Below are positions 13,367-19,775 of a stretch of DNA of 20,508 nucleotides, in pieces (the stretch's first letter is position 1; each line of letters opens with the position of its first letter). The stretch lies in assembly GCA_036278595.1 (NCBI GenBank), contig DASUKS010000132.1, positions 1-20,508 on the forward strand, written 5' to 3'. The position numbers were made by a program, and so were the translations under genes. The DNA comes from JADMII01 sp036278595 (GTDB taxonomy: Bacteria; Chloroflexota; Dehalococcoidia; DSTF01; JACRBR01). The notes under the pieces are model-generated. The model had not been told where the DNA came from and searched no databases. It saw only the letters and a list, made by a program, of their open reading frames with translations.

Positions 13367-14212
13367 ATGCGGATCGGCGTCGTCGGTCACGTTGAGCACG
13401 TGACGATCGCCCGCGTGCCGGCGCTGCCGGTGCCGGGGGATATCGTGCATCTCGACCAGCCGGAGTGGCTTCCCGGCGGCGGCGGTGGCATCACGTTCGC
13501 GCAACTGGTGAAGAGCCCCGCCGACGTGCACCTGTTCACCGCGCTCGGCAACGACGAGGCGGCGGAGCAGGTGCGCGCGGCGCTCGACGCCACGACGGCG
13601 ACGATCCACGTCGGTCAGCGCGACGAGCCGCAGACGCGCGACCTCGTACTGCTCACGCCGGGCGGCGAGCGCACGATCTTCGTCGTCGGGCGTCCGCTGC
13701 AGGCGACGATCGAAGACGGCCTCGACTGGGATGTACTCGAGACGTGCCGGGCGGTGTTCTTCACCGGACAGGATCCGCGCGTGCTGGAGCGGGCGCGGGC
13801 GGCGGACATCGTGGTGGTGACAGCGAGACGGAAGGCTGTGCTCGATGAGTCGGGCATCGTCGCGGACGTCGTCGTCGGCAGCACCTTCGATCCGCGCGAG
13901 GCGAGCACGCTCGCGGACTACCGCGTGCCGCCGCGCGCGCTCGTGATGACGGAGGGCCCGCAGGGCGGGCGCATCGAGACGGCGGACGGGGTGGTGCGGT
14001 TTCCGGCGCCACCGCGGCCGGCGGTCCCGCTCGTGTCGACGTACGGCGCAGGCGACAGCTTCGCCGGCGCGCTCACGTGGTACCTGGCGTGCGGGCTGGC
14101 GGTGCCGGAGGCGTGCAAGCGCGCGGGCCCGCATGGCGCGGCGGTGCTCCGGGGCGATGATCCGCTGACGGCACAGATGCCGTTGGAGGCGGTGACGGGT
14201 CGCAGGTCGTAG
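13367..14212 (+). CDS. PfkB-family (ribokinase-like) sugar kinase
   Basis: This 281-residue kinase has the ribokinase fold. MRIGVVGHVEHVTIARVPA is the opening strand and loop. WLPGGGGGITFAQLVKS (35-50) is the substrate-side glycine motif. STYGAGDSFAGAL (224-236) is PfkB signature 2, with the catalytic Asp230 and anion hole. Motifs such as TALGNDEAA and TEGPQGGRI are also typical. The sugar cannot be named; it is shorter than most ribokinases (about 300). ATG 13367 is preferred because it begins exactly at the first strand; GTG 13352 is possible. The last codons (TGRRS) and the TAG stop run into the repeat array that starts here, so the C-terminus may have been remodelled by repeat insertion. 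Confidence 0.88.
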   Translation: MRIGVVGHVEHVTIARVPALPVPGDIVHLDQPEWLPGGGGGITFAQLVKSPADVHLFTALGNDEAAEQVRAALDATTATIHVGQRDEPQTRDLVLLTPGGERTIFVVGRPLQATIEDGLDWDVLETCRAVFFTGQDPRVLERARAADIVVVTARRKAVLDESGIVADVVVGSTFDPREASTLADYRVPPRALVMTEGPQGGRIETADGVVRFPAPPRPAVPLVSTYGAGDSFAGALTWYLACGLAVPEACKRAGPHGAAVLRGDDPLTAQMPLEAVTGRRS

Positions 14213-14635
14213 TTGGTCGGTGGTGACGGGTGACTGGTCACTGGGCGGTGCGCCGAAACGAGCGCGGCAAGCAGTGGGCCTCAAGAGACGATCGCAGGGC
14301 GCAGGTCGCAGTTGGTCGGCGGTGACTGGTCACCGGTCACTGGGCGGTTCGCCCGAACGGGCGCGGCAAGCAGTGGGCCTCAAGAGACGATCGCGGGGCG
14401 CAGGTCGCAGGTTGGTCGGTGGTGACTGGTCACTGGTCACTGGGCGGTTCGCCCGAACGGGCGCGGCAAGCAGTGGGCCTCAAGAGACGATCGCAGGTCG
14501 TAGGTCGCAGGTTGGTCGGTGGTGACTGGTCACTGGGCGGTGCGCCGGAACGGGCGCGGCAAGCAGTGTGCCTCAAGAGACCATCGCGGGGCCTAGGTTG
14601 GGTGGGCCGTGACTTGCGGCTTGCGACGTGCGACC
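14198..14635. repeat. Tandem array of four ~100-bp repeats with inverted heptamer ends
   Basis: Four direct copies occur, anchored on GTTGGTCGG at 14212, 14311 and 14411 and on the matching position at 14511 (periods 99, 100, 100). Each holds a palindromic GTGAC-TG-GTCAC tract and a GTTCG-CC-CGAAC type hairpin (intact in copies 2 and 3). A nearly invariant block follows: GCGCGGCAAGCAGTGGG then CCTCAAGAGACGATCGC. Copies are joined by TCGCAGG-type heptamers. The left end (14198-14212) and right end (14621-14635) form an imperfect inverted repeat, 12 of 15 matches (GGTCGCAGGTCGTAG against GGTCGCACGTCGCAA). The array fills the gap between the convergent stops of the PfkB gene and the ABC-F gene. 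No protein-coding gene is supported in it. Confidence 0.9.
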
Positions 14636-14639
14636 GCGT

Positions 14640-16220
14640 TCAGGCGACGGGGTCGCGACGGTGGGAGAGGAGTTCGGTGCAGGCACCGTCGTTGATCTCG
14701 TAGACGCGGGTGGCGACGCGCTCGAGGATCGCGGGGTCGTGGCTCGCGGCCACGATGGTGCCCTCGTACTTCTCCAGCGCCTCGATGAGCTTCTTGCGCG
14801 TGGGGCGGTCGAGGTGGTTCGTCGGCTCGTCGAGCAGGAGCACGTTCGACGGCTGGATGAGGAACTTCGCGAGGGCGACGCGGCTGCGCTCGCCCCCTGA
14901 CAGCACCCCGACCGTCTTGAACACGTCGTCGCCCCGGAAGAGGAACTGCCCGAGGACCGTGCGCAGACGGACGTCGGGCTCGTCCCTGGCGACGGAGCGC
15001 ACCTCCGCGAGCACGCTGCTCTGCGCGTCGAGCACTTCGTCCTGATGCTGGTCGTAGTACTGGGCGCGGGCGCGCTCGGCCCATTGCACCGAGCCGTGCG
15101 TCGGCTCGATGATGCCGGCGGCGATGCGCAGCAGCGTGCTCTTGCCGCTGCCGTTCGGGCCGACGAGCACGACCTTCTGACCACGCTCGACGTGCAGGTC
15201 GACATCGATCAGCACGACGTTGTCGCCGTAGGCGTGGCCGACGTGGTCGATTAGTAGCACGTCGCGCTCGGTGCGGCCGTGCGCGGTGAGCTGGAAGTGC
15301 ACCTCGGCGTCCTTGCGGGTGCGTTCGATGCGCTCGATCTTCGCGACGGCCTTCTCGCGGCTCTTGACGGCGGACGACTTCGACGGCTTGGCGCGGAATC
15401 GCTCGATGAAGCGCTCCTGCTTCGCGAGCTCGCGCTCCTGTCGCGCGGCGGCTTTGTCCTGCAGCTGGAGCTTCGCGGCCTTCGTGCGCTGAAAGTCGCT
15501 GTAGTTGCCGGTGTAGCTCTCCACCACGCCGTCGCGCAGCTCGAGGATGCGCGTGGCGATGCGGTCCAGAAACTCGGCGTCGTGCGTGACGATGAGCAGC
15601 GTGCCCTTGTACTTCTGCAGGTCGTCGGCAAGCCAGTCGCGCGCGGCACGGTCGAGGTGGTTCGTCGGCTCGTCGAGCAGCAGGTTCTCCGGGCGGCGGA
15701 CGAGGATCTTGGCGAGCGCGATGCGCATCTGCCAGCCGCCGCTGAAGTCGCCGCACGGCTTGTCACGGTCCGCCGGTTCGAAGCCGAGCCCATCGAGCAC
15801 GCGGCCGATGCGGCTCTCGATGCGGTAGCCGTCGAGCGCCTCGAAGCGCTCGAAGAGACCGCCCTGCTGCTCGATGAGGGCATCGAGGTCGGCGTCGTGG
15901 CGCTCGATCCTTGCGGCGACGTCCTCGAGCTGGCGCTCGATGGCGCGCGCCTCCGGGAAGGCGGTCCACAGCTCGTCGAAGAGCGGGCGGGCGGGCTCGT
16001 GGCCGGCCTCCTGCTTAAGGTAGCCAAGGGCGCCGCCCCGATGGCCGCAGGCGCCTTCGTCCAGCCCGTCCTCGCCGGCGACGAGGCGGAGCAGCGTCGA
16101 TTTGCCGGCACCGTTGGGGCCGACGAGGCCGACGCGCTCGCCCTCGCTGGCGATGAACGTGAGGTCTTCGAGGACCCGGACCGGGCCGAAGGACTTCGCG
16201 ACGTGTTCGGCGTAGAGCAT
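14640..16220 (-). CDS. ABC-F family ATP-binding protein (ribosome-associated type)
   Basis: This soluble protein holds two ATP-binding cassettes in one chain and no membrane spans, the ABC-F layout. Members act on the ribosome as translation factors or in antibiotic protection. In 526 residues, cassette 1 has Walker A GPNGAGKS (34-41), signature FSGGWQ (159-164) and Walker B LLLDEPTNHLD (180-190). Cassette 2 has GPNGSGKS (354-361), LSGGE (440-444) and LLLDEPTNHLD (461-471). The charged linker (about 240-315, rich in Arg, Lys and Glu) is the region that reaches tRNA in this family. I see no long arm insert like EttA's. The start is ATG at 16220 with GGAG just upstream; an upstream ATG at 16283 is a shadow extension. 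Subfamily and any resistance role cannot be assigned. Confidence 0.94.
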   Translation of the reverse strand: MLYAEHVAKSFGPVRVLEDLTFIASEGERVGLVGPNGAGKSTLLRLVAGEDGLDEGACGHRGGALGYLKQEAGHEPARPLFDELWTAFPEARAIERQLEDVAARIERHDADLDALIEQQGGLFERFEALDGYRIESRIGRVLDGLGFEPADRDKPCGDFSGGWQMRIALAKILVRRPENLLLDEPTNHLDRAARDWLADDLQKYKGTLLIVTHDAEFLDRIATRILELRDGVVESYTGNYSDFQRTKAAKLQLQDKAAARQERELAKQERFIERFRAKPSKSSAVKSREKAVAKIERIERTRKDAEVHFQLTAHGRTERDVLLIDHVGHAYGDNVVLIDVDLHVERGQKVVLVGPNGSGKSTLLRIAAGIIEPTHGSVQWAERARAQYYDQHQDEVLDAQSSVLAEVRSVARDEPDVRLRTVLGQFLFRGDDVFKTVGVLSGGERSRVALAKFLIQPSNVLLLDEPTNHLDRPTRKKLIEALEKYEGTIVAASHDPAILERVATRVYEINDGACTELLSHRRDPVA

Positions 16221-16308
16221 GGATCTCCGGCGGTGGCGCTCACAAAGAGGCAGCGCGAGCAGGTGCGCGCGCCGCCGCATCAACTATAGCGCGCCAAAAA
16301 TCGTCCGA

Positions 16309-16314
16309 TATACT
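16309..16314 (+). promoter_or_regulatory. -10 box of the PHP-MBL gene pair
   Basis: TATACT is one of the best -10 matches in the window. Transcription would begin near 16321, with a leader of about 25 bases carrying AGGGAAG before the TTG start at 16346. No clear -35 is seen. On the opposite strand TATAGT (16283-16288 region) could serve the ABC-F gene. Confidence 0.45.
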
Positions 16315-16345
16315 TTCGTATCCACCGGCAGCCAGGGAAGCCCGT

Positions 16346-17032
16346 TTGCTGATCGACCTCCATACGCACACGCGCCCGCTCTCGTGGGATTCGTACCTGT
16401 CGCCGGACGACCTCATCGAGCGGTCGAAGGCGGCCGGGCTCGATGGCGTGTGTCTCAGCGAGCACGACTACTTCTGGGACCCTGACGAGGTCTACGCGCT
16501 GGGGAAGCGGCACAACTACCTGGTGCTGCCCGCGGGCGAGATCAACACCGATGACGGCCACATCCTGGTGTACGGCGTCCACAAGTACGTGTACGGCATG
16601 CACCGCTCGGCGGAGCTGGCGGCGCACGTGCGGGAGGCGAGTGGGGCCATGGTGGCGGCGCATCCGTACCGGCGCCAGATGCCCTGGTACATGGACCGCG
16701 AGCGTGACTACAACGACGCGCTCGAGCGGGCGGCGCGGAATCCCGCGTACCAGTACTGCGACGCGCTCGAGCGGGTCAACGGACGCGGCACGGTGAAGGA
16801 GAACCAGTTCTCGGCCGCGCTATGCGACCACATGGGGATGGCGGGGACGGCGGGCACGGACTCGCATTCGCGGACGGATATCGGCCGCTGCGCGACGCGC
16901 TTCGAGCGCGAGATCGGCAGTCTGGAAGACCTGATCACGGAGCTGAAGGCGGGGCGCTTCGAGGCGGTAGACCTCAGCGGCAAGCCCCACCGCCTGGACC
17001 TCACGGCCCTCTCGTCGGGAGAGCATCTCTAG
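16346..17032 (+). CDS. PHP-domain metal-dependent phosphoesterase
   Basis: The 228 residues carry all four PHP metal-binding motifs: DLHTHT (4-9; His6, His8), LSEHD (38-42; His40, Asp41), AHPYRR (105-110; His106) and GTDSHS (170-175; Asp172, His174). Glu65 in GEIN and Glu142 lie where further ligands occur. This is the stand-alone PHP type, related to the TrpH/YciV and histidinol-phosphatase-like proteins. The substrate could be a phosphate ester or nucleotide and is not decided by sequence. The start is TTG at 16346, giving LIDLHTHT directly at the N-terminus as usual, with AGGGAAG upstream. The next gene follows after 13 bp, so the two are probably one operon. Confidence 0.9.
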   Translation: MLIDLHTHTRPLSWDSYLSPDDLIERSKAAGLDGVCLSEHDYFWDPDEVYALGKRHNYLVLPAGEINTDDGHILVYGVHKYVYGMHRSAELAAHVREASGAMVAAHPYRRQMPWYMDRERDYNDALERAARNPAYQYCDALERVNGRGTVKENQFSAALCDHMGMAGTAGTDSHSRTDIGRCATRFEREIGSLEDLITELKAGRFEAVDLSGKPHRLDLTALSSGEHL

Positions 17033-17045
17033 GGGAGGCGAGCGC

Positions 17046-17738
17046 GTGGGCACCGACATGAGCCCGATTGTGCCGGGCGTGTATGCGATCCCGGGCCTGC
17101 GCATGGGTCGCAGCTACATCGTCGCGGACCGCAACGGCCTCGTGCTGGTCGACAGCAGTTCGGCCGGCTGTTCGAGCCGCATCCTGCAGGCGATCGACGC
17201 GATCGGACGGCGGCCGGAGGAGCTGCACACGATCTTCGCGACGCACTACCACCACGACCACACGGGCAACGTCGAAGCGCTGCAGCGCCACACGCCCGCG
17301 GCGCTTGCGGTGCACGCGGACGACGCGCCGTACGTCGATGGCAGGCGGCAGTGGGACCTGATGCACGGAGCGATGGCCCGGCTGCCGTTCCGTCCGCGTC
17401 CAAATATCTACACCCTGACCGTCGCCCGCGAGTTGCACGAGGGCGACGTAATCGACGCCGCGGGCGGGCTCGAGGTGCTGCATCTGCCCGGGCACACGCC
17501 GGGGAACAGCGGGCTGTACTCGCGAGCGCTTGGCATCGTCTTCACCGGGGACGCGCTGATGAACACGCTGGGGCTGCGGCAGCCGCTGCGCGTGTCCACG
17601 CACGATCCGGACCAGGCGCGCGCTTCGGTGCGGAAGCTCGGGGAGTACGACTTCGAGCACGCGCTGCCGGGTCACGGGCACCCGATCCTGAGCCGCGCGA
17701 ATGACAAGATCGCGGAGTGGGCGAAGGACTGGGGATAA
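17046..17738 (+). CDS. MBL-fold metallo-hydrolase
   Basis: The 230 residues show the metallo-beta-lactamase fold ligands: THYHHDH (His67, His69, Asp71, His72), LPGHTPG (His150), FTGDA (Asp169) and LPGHGHP (His210). This complete binuclear zinc set is typical of glyoxalase-II-like hydrolases. The substrate is not evident. The start is GTG at 17046, with GGGGAGG (17032-17038) overlapping the PHP-gene stop and 7 bases of spacing; ATG 17058 is the alternative. It is the second gene of the PHP-MBL pair and converges with the PLP-enzyme gene, with 11 bp between stops and no visible terminator. Confidence 0.92.
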   Translation: MGTDMSPIVPGVYAIPGLRMGRSYIVADRNGLVLVDSSSAGCSSRILQAIDAIGRRPEELHTIFATHYHHDHTGNVEALQRHTPAALAVHADDAPYVDGRRQWDLMHGAMARLPFRPRPNIYTLTVARELHEGDVIDAAGGLEVLHLPGHTPGNSGLYSRALGIVFTGDALMNTLGLRQPLRVSTHDPDQARASVRKLGEYDFEHALPGHGHPILSRANDKIAEWAKDWG

Positions 17739-17749
17739 AGCGCGGGCGG

Positions 17750-18850
17750 CTACGGCAACGTCACGCCGCGCTGCTCGGGGTAGCCGCGGGCCATGATCGG
17801 CCAGGCGGCGACGACTTCGTCGCCTTCGAGTGCATACATCACGTCGTGCAGATTGATCGTCGGGTCGATGTGTGACGGCCACAGCTCGATGCTGTCGCCC
17901 ACGGCGATCGGGCTCCCGGGCGGGAGCGCGATCGTGGCGTGCTCGTCGCTGAGGAAGAGTACCGATGCGCCTTCGATGTCCTTGACCGACGGGTTGCCGT
18001 GATCGACCGCGCAGGCCTTGAGGCCGGCGTCGGCGGCGCACTGCTCCGCGCGCGGCCGGCTGAGCACGGTTGCGAGGATGCTGAACGCCGGCTCGAACGG
18101 CAGGCCGAGCTTGCCGTACGCGGTGTCCATGAGCACGTAGGAGCCGGCCTGGATCTCGGTGATGCCCTCCATGCGGCCGGTGATATCGAACGTACCGGTG
18201 CCGCCCGCGCTGACGATCTCGCACGGGAGGCCGGCCTCCCGGATCATGCGTGCCGTGCTCAACAGGCGGTCCATCGCCTTGGTCGCGCGCGACTCGCGCT
18301 CGGCACGGTCCTCGATCCCGACGACATGGCCTTCGTAGCCCATGAGGCCGCGCAGGCGCACGCCATCGGTCGCCTGCACGCGTTTCGCCAGCGCGAGCGC
18401 GGGCTCGCCCGGGGTGATGCCGCATCGGGGCAGGCCGACGTTGACATCGACCAGCACGCCGATCTCGATCTCCTGCTCGCGCGCCGCTCCGGCGATGTCA
18501 TCGAGCCCGAAGTCGGAGTCGACGGCGACCTTCATATCGACGCCGGCGGCTGCGAGCTGCGCGACGCGCGCAGCCTTACCGGGCCCGACGACCTCGTTCG
18601 CGATGAGGATGTCGTCGGTGATGCGCTCATCGACGATAGCCTCGGCCTCGCCGACGGTCGCGCACGTCAGCCCGGTGCAGGAGCCGGCGGCGAGCTGCAG
18701 GCGGGCGATCTCCGGCGTCTTGTGCGCCTTGAAGTGCGGGCGGAGCTTGCAGACGCCGCCGGCGTAGAAGGCGGCCATGCGCTCGATGTTGCGCTGCATG
18801 ACGTCGATGTCGACGACGAGGGCGGGGGTAGGGATGTCGGTCTTGTTCAT
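17750..18850 (-). CDS. D-threonine aldolase / DSD1-type PLP enzyme
   Basis: This is a fold-type III (alanine-racemase-like) PLP enzyme of the DSD1 family, which includes metal-activated D-threonine aldolase and D-serine dehydratase. In 366 residues the PLP lysine motif is RPHFKAHKTPE (38-47) with Lys41. GGTGTFD (216-222) and the SYVLMD segment (237-242) bind the cofactor phosphate. The metal site is HID (His327, Asp329) in SHIDPTINL; D-threonine aldolases use His-x-Asp, whereas D-serine dehydratases use His-x-Cys, so an aldolase-like activity is more likely. That assignment is inference. The start is ATG at 18850, where MNKTDIPTPALVVD begins as in relatives; the 43-residue upstream extension translates a repeat tract and is rejected. 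It lacks a ribosome-binding site and follows a micro-ORF. Confidence 0.92.
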   Translation of the reverse strand: MNKTDIPTPALVVDIDVMQRNIERMAAFYAGGVCKLRPHFKAHKTPEIARLQLAAGSCTGLTCATVGEAEAIVDERITDDILIANEVVGPGKAARVAQLAAAGVDMKVAVDSDFGLDDIAGAAREQEIEIGVLVDVNVGLPRCGITPGEPALALAKRVQATDGVRLRGLMGYEGHVVGIEDRAERESRATKAMDRLLSTARMIREAGLPCEIVSAGGTGTFDITGRMEGITEIQAGSYVLMDTAYGKLGLPFEPAFSILATVLSRPRAEQCAADAGLKACAVDHGNPSVKDIEGASVLFLSDEHATIALPPGSPIAVGDSIELWPSHIDPTINLHDVMYALEGDEVVAAWPIMARGYPEQRGVTLP

Positions 18851-18870
18851 CGGGTGGCGGTGCTCTTCAT
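18847..18870 (-). CDS. Putative leaderless 7-codon leader ORF (MKSTATR)
   Basis: ATG at 18870 lies 6 bases after an extended -10 box, so it should be at the transcription start. The ORF reads MKSTATR and its TGA overlaps the PLP-enzyme ATG as ATGA. The main gene has no ribosome-binding site, so coupling through this micro-ORF would explain its translation. The evidence is the layout only; the peptide has no recognisable function. Confidence 0.4.
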   Translation of the reverse strand: MKSTATR

Positions 18871-18876
18871 AGCCCG

Positions 18877-18885
18877 AATCTAGCA
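18877..18885 (-). promoter_or_regulatory. Extended -10 promoter of the PLP-enzyme gene
   Basis: On the minus strand the sequence reads TGCTAGATT, an extended -10 box nearly identical to TGCTAGAAT at lepB. Transcription is predicted at about 18870, which is the A of the micro-ORF's ATG. No -35 box is apparent, as expected for an extended -10 promoter. Confidence 0.5.
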
Positions 18886-18902
18886 TGCCTTCGGCAACAA
18901 CA

Positions 18903-18991
18903 GACAGCAGGGAGCAGACAGCAGAATCGGGGGCCCAGAAGGAAGCGGGCAACGGCGGACAGCAAAGAGCGAAGAGCAAACAGCAAACAGC
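18903..18991. repeat. Degenerate heptamer repeats, purine-rich on the plus strand
   Basis: Two tracts have a 7-bp period. GACAGCA, GGGAGCA, GACAGCA occupy 18903-18923. GGACAGC, AAAGAGC, GAAGAGC, AAACAGC, AAACAGC occupy 18957-18991. The 33 bases between are GC-rich and not clearly repeated. The tracts lie in the 195-bp gap between the divergent PLP-enzyme gene and the disordered-protein gene. Unlike the TCGCAGG tracts, the unit here is RRRSAGC, but the period is the same. Confidence 0.75.
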
Positions 18992-19033
18992 AACGGGCCC
19001 TCGTCATGGTTGGCGGTGGGGGCGGCGGTTGCG

Positions 19034-19039
19034 TAGGCT
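19034..19039 (+). promoter_or_regulatory. Possible -10 box giving a leaderless transcript
   Basis: TAGGCT lies 6 bases before the ATG at 19046. No ribosome-binding site is present in that gap. It matches less well than the other TAGa(a/c)T boxes in the window. Confidence 0.35.
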
Positions 19040-19045
19040 GATCGC

Positions 19046-19672
19046 ATGGAAGAAGAACAGCAACGGCCGCGGCGCCGGCGCGGGCGTCGGGGCGGGCAGA
19101 ATCGGCAGCGGGACGCGGGCCAGCAGCGGCCGCAGACGCCGCCGGGGCCTCCGGGGAGGTCGCCCGGTCCTCCGGGCTCCACGCCGCCCGGACCGCCTGC
19201 GCCGCCGGAAGCGAACGCAGGAGGCAGCGAGCCGCGCCGCCCGCGGCAGGACACGCGGCGCAGCAAGCAGGGCGGCGATGCGCCTCTGCCGGCATCGAAC
19301 GGAAACGCGGCTTCCAGATCGCGGATCCATCGCCGATCCTCCGGGGAGTCGTCGGGACGCGAGGGGCGGAGCGGGTCGCGCGACAATCGGGGGCGCGAGC
19401 GCCCGCAGCGTGACCGCGACTTCCGCCCGCGGACATACGAGACGCCGGTGCCGCAGGACGAGCGGTCGGTGGAGCTGGGGCAGCGCTTCCGCGAGGCGCA
19501 GGTGGCGGTCCGTGACGCGAGGAAGACGCTCGAGAAGCGCAAGACGGAGCAGGGCGACGAGCCGCAGTGGCTGATCGACGAGTACGAGGCTGCGGAACGG
19601 CGCTTCGAGGAGGCCGCGACGGAATGGTCGGAGCACCTGGCGACGACCGGGCGGAAGATCGTGCGACGGTAG
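19046..19672 (+). CDS. Arg/Pro/Gly-rich disordered protein with helical C-terminus
   Basis: The 208 residues divide in two. Residues 1-135 are low complexity and probably disordered: a very basic start (RPRRRRGRRGGQNRQR) of the kind that binds RNA or DNA, a Pro-Gly stretch (PPGPPGRSPGPPGS), then Ser/Arg/Asp-rich sequence. Residues 140-195 are charged and strongly helical (FREAQVAVRDARKTLEKRK, DEYEAAERRFEEAATEW), probably a coiled coil. There is no signal peptide or membrane span. The gene has its own possible leaderless promoter and a strong terminator, which supports it being real despite the composition. I do not recognise a family; an RNA-associated role is only inference. Confidence 0.7.
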   Translation: MEEEQQRPRRRRGRRGGQNRQRDAGQQRPQTPPGPPGRSPGPPGSTPPGPPAPPEANAGGSEPRRPRQDTRRSKQGGDAPLPASNGNAASRSRIHRRSSGESSGREGRSGSRDNRGRERPQRDRDFRPRTYETPVPQDERSVELGQRFREAQVAVRDARKTLEKRKTEQGDEPQWLIDEYEAAERRFEEAATEWSEHLATTGRKIVRR

Positions 19673-19707
19673 TCTTCGTTCCCAACACGCGACGCCAGCG
19701 AAACCGC

Positions 19708-19750
19708 TGAGCGCAGGGCAGGCCCAAACCTGCCCTGCGCTCATTCATTT
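19708..19750 (+). terminator. Strong intrinsic terminator
   Basis: A perfect 15-bp inverted repeat, TGAGCGCAGGGCAGG (19708-19722) and CCTGCCCTGCGCTCA (19729-19743), encloses a 6-base loop, CCCAAA, and is followed by TTCATTT. It lies 35 bases after the disordered-protein gene. On the minus strand it also follows the nucleotidyltransferase gene but lacks a clear T run there, so it mainly serves the plus strand and may act both ways. Confidence 0.85.
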
Positions 19751-19775
19751 AGACGATCACCCGTCAACAGTCGCG

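Noticed and set aside
14198..14635. CRISPR array
   Set aside because: Units are about 100 bp and similar throughout, with no 25-40 bp repeats alternating with unique spacers and no cas genes nearby.
14220..14703. Plus-strand open frames running through the repeat array (WSLGGSPERARQAVG repeats)
   Set aside because: They arise because the ~100-bp repeat lacks stops in some frames. The frame shifts between copies, there is no ribosome-binding site, and the pattern follows the DNA repeat rather than a protein repeat.
16221..16283. Alternative upstream start (ATG 16283) for the ABC-F gene
   Set aside because: The extra 21 residues (MMRRRAHLL...) are basic and unlike the family, and ATG 16220 has GGAG at the right distance.
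15279..16289. Plus-strand open frame of 336 residues opposite the ABC-F gene
   Set aside because: It is the antisense shadow of two intact ATP-binding cassettes and shows no recognisable motif.
17001..18425. Minus-strand frame of 474 residues spanning the MBL gene and part of the PLP-enzyme gene
   Set aside because: It crosses two genes with clear catalytic motifs and is Arg/Pro-rich shadow translation.
18851..18979. 43-residue N-terminal extension of the PLP enzyme
   Set aside because: It translates the heptamer repeats and the promoter region; relatives begin near MNKTDIPTPALVVD.
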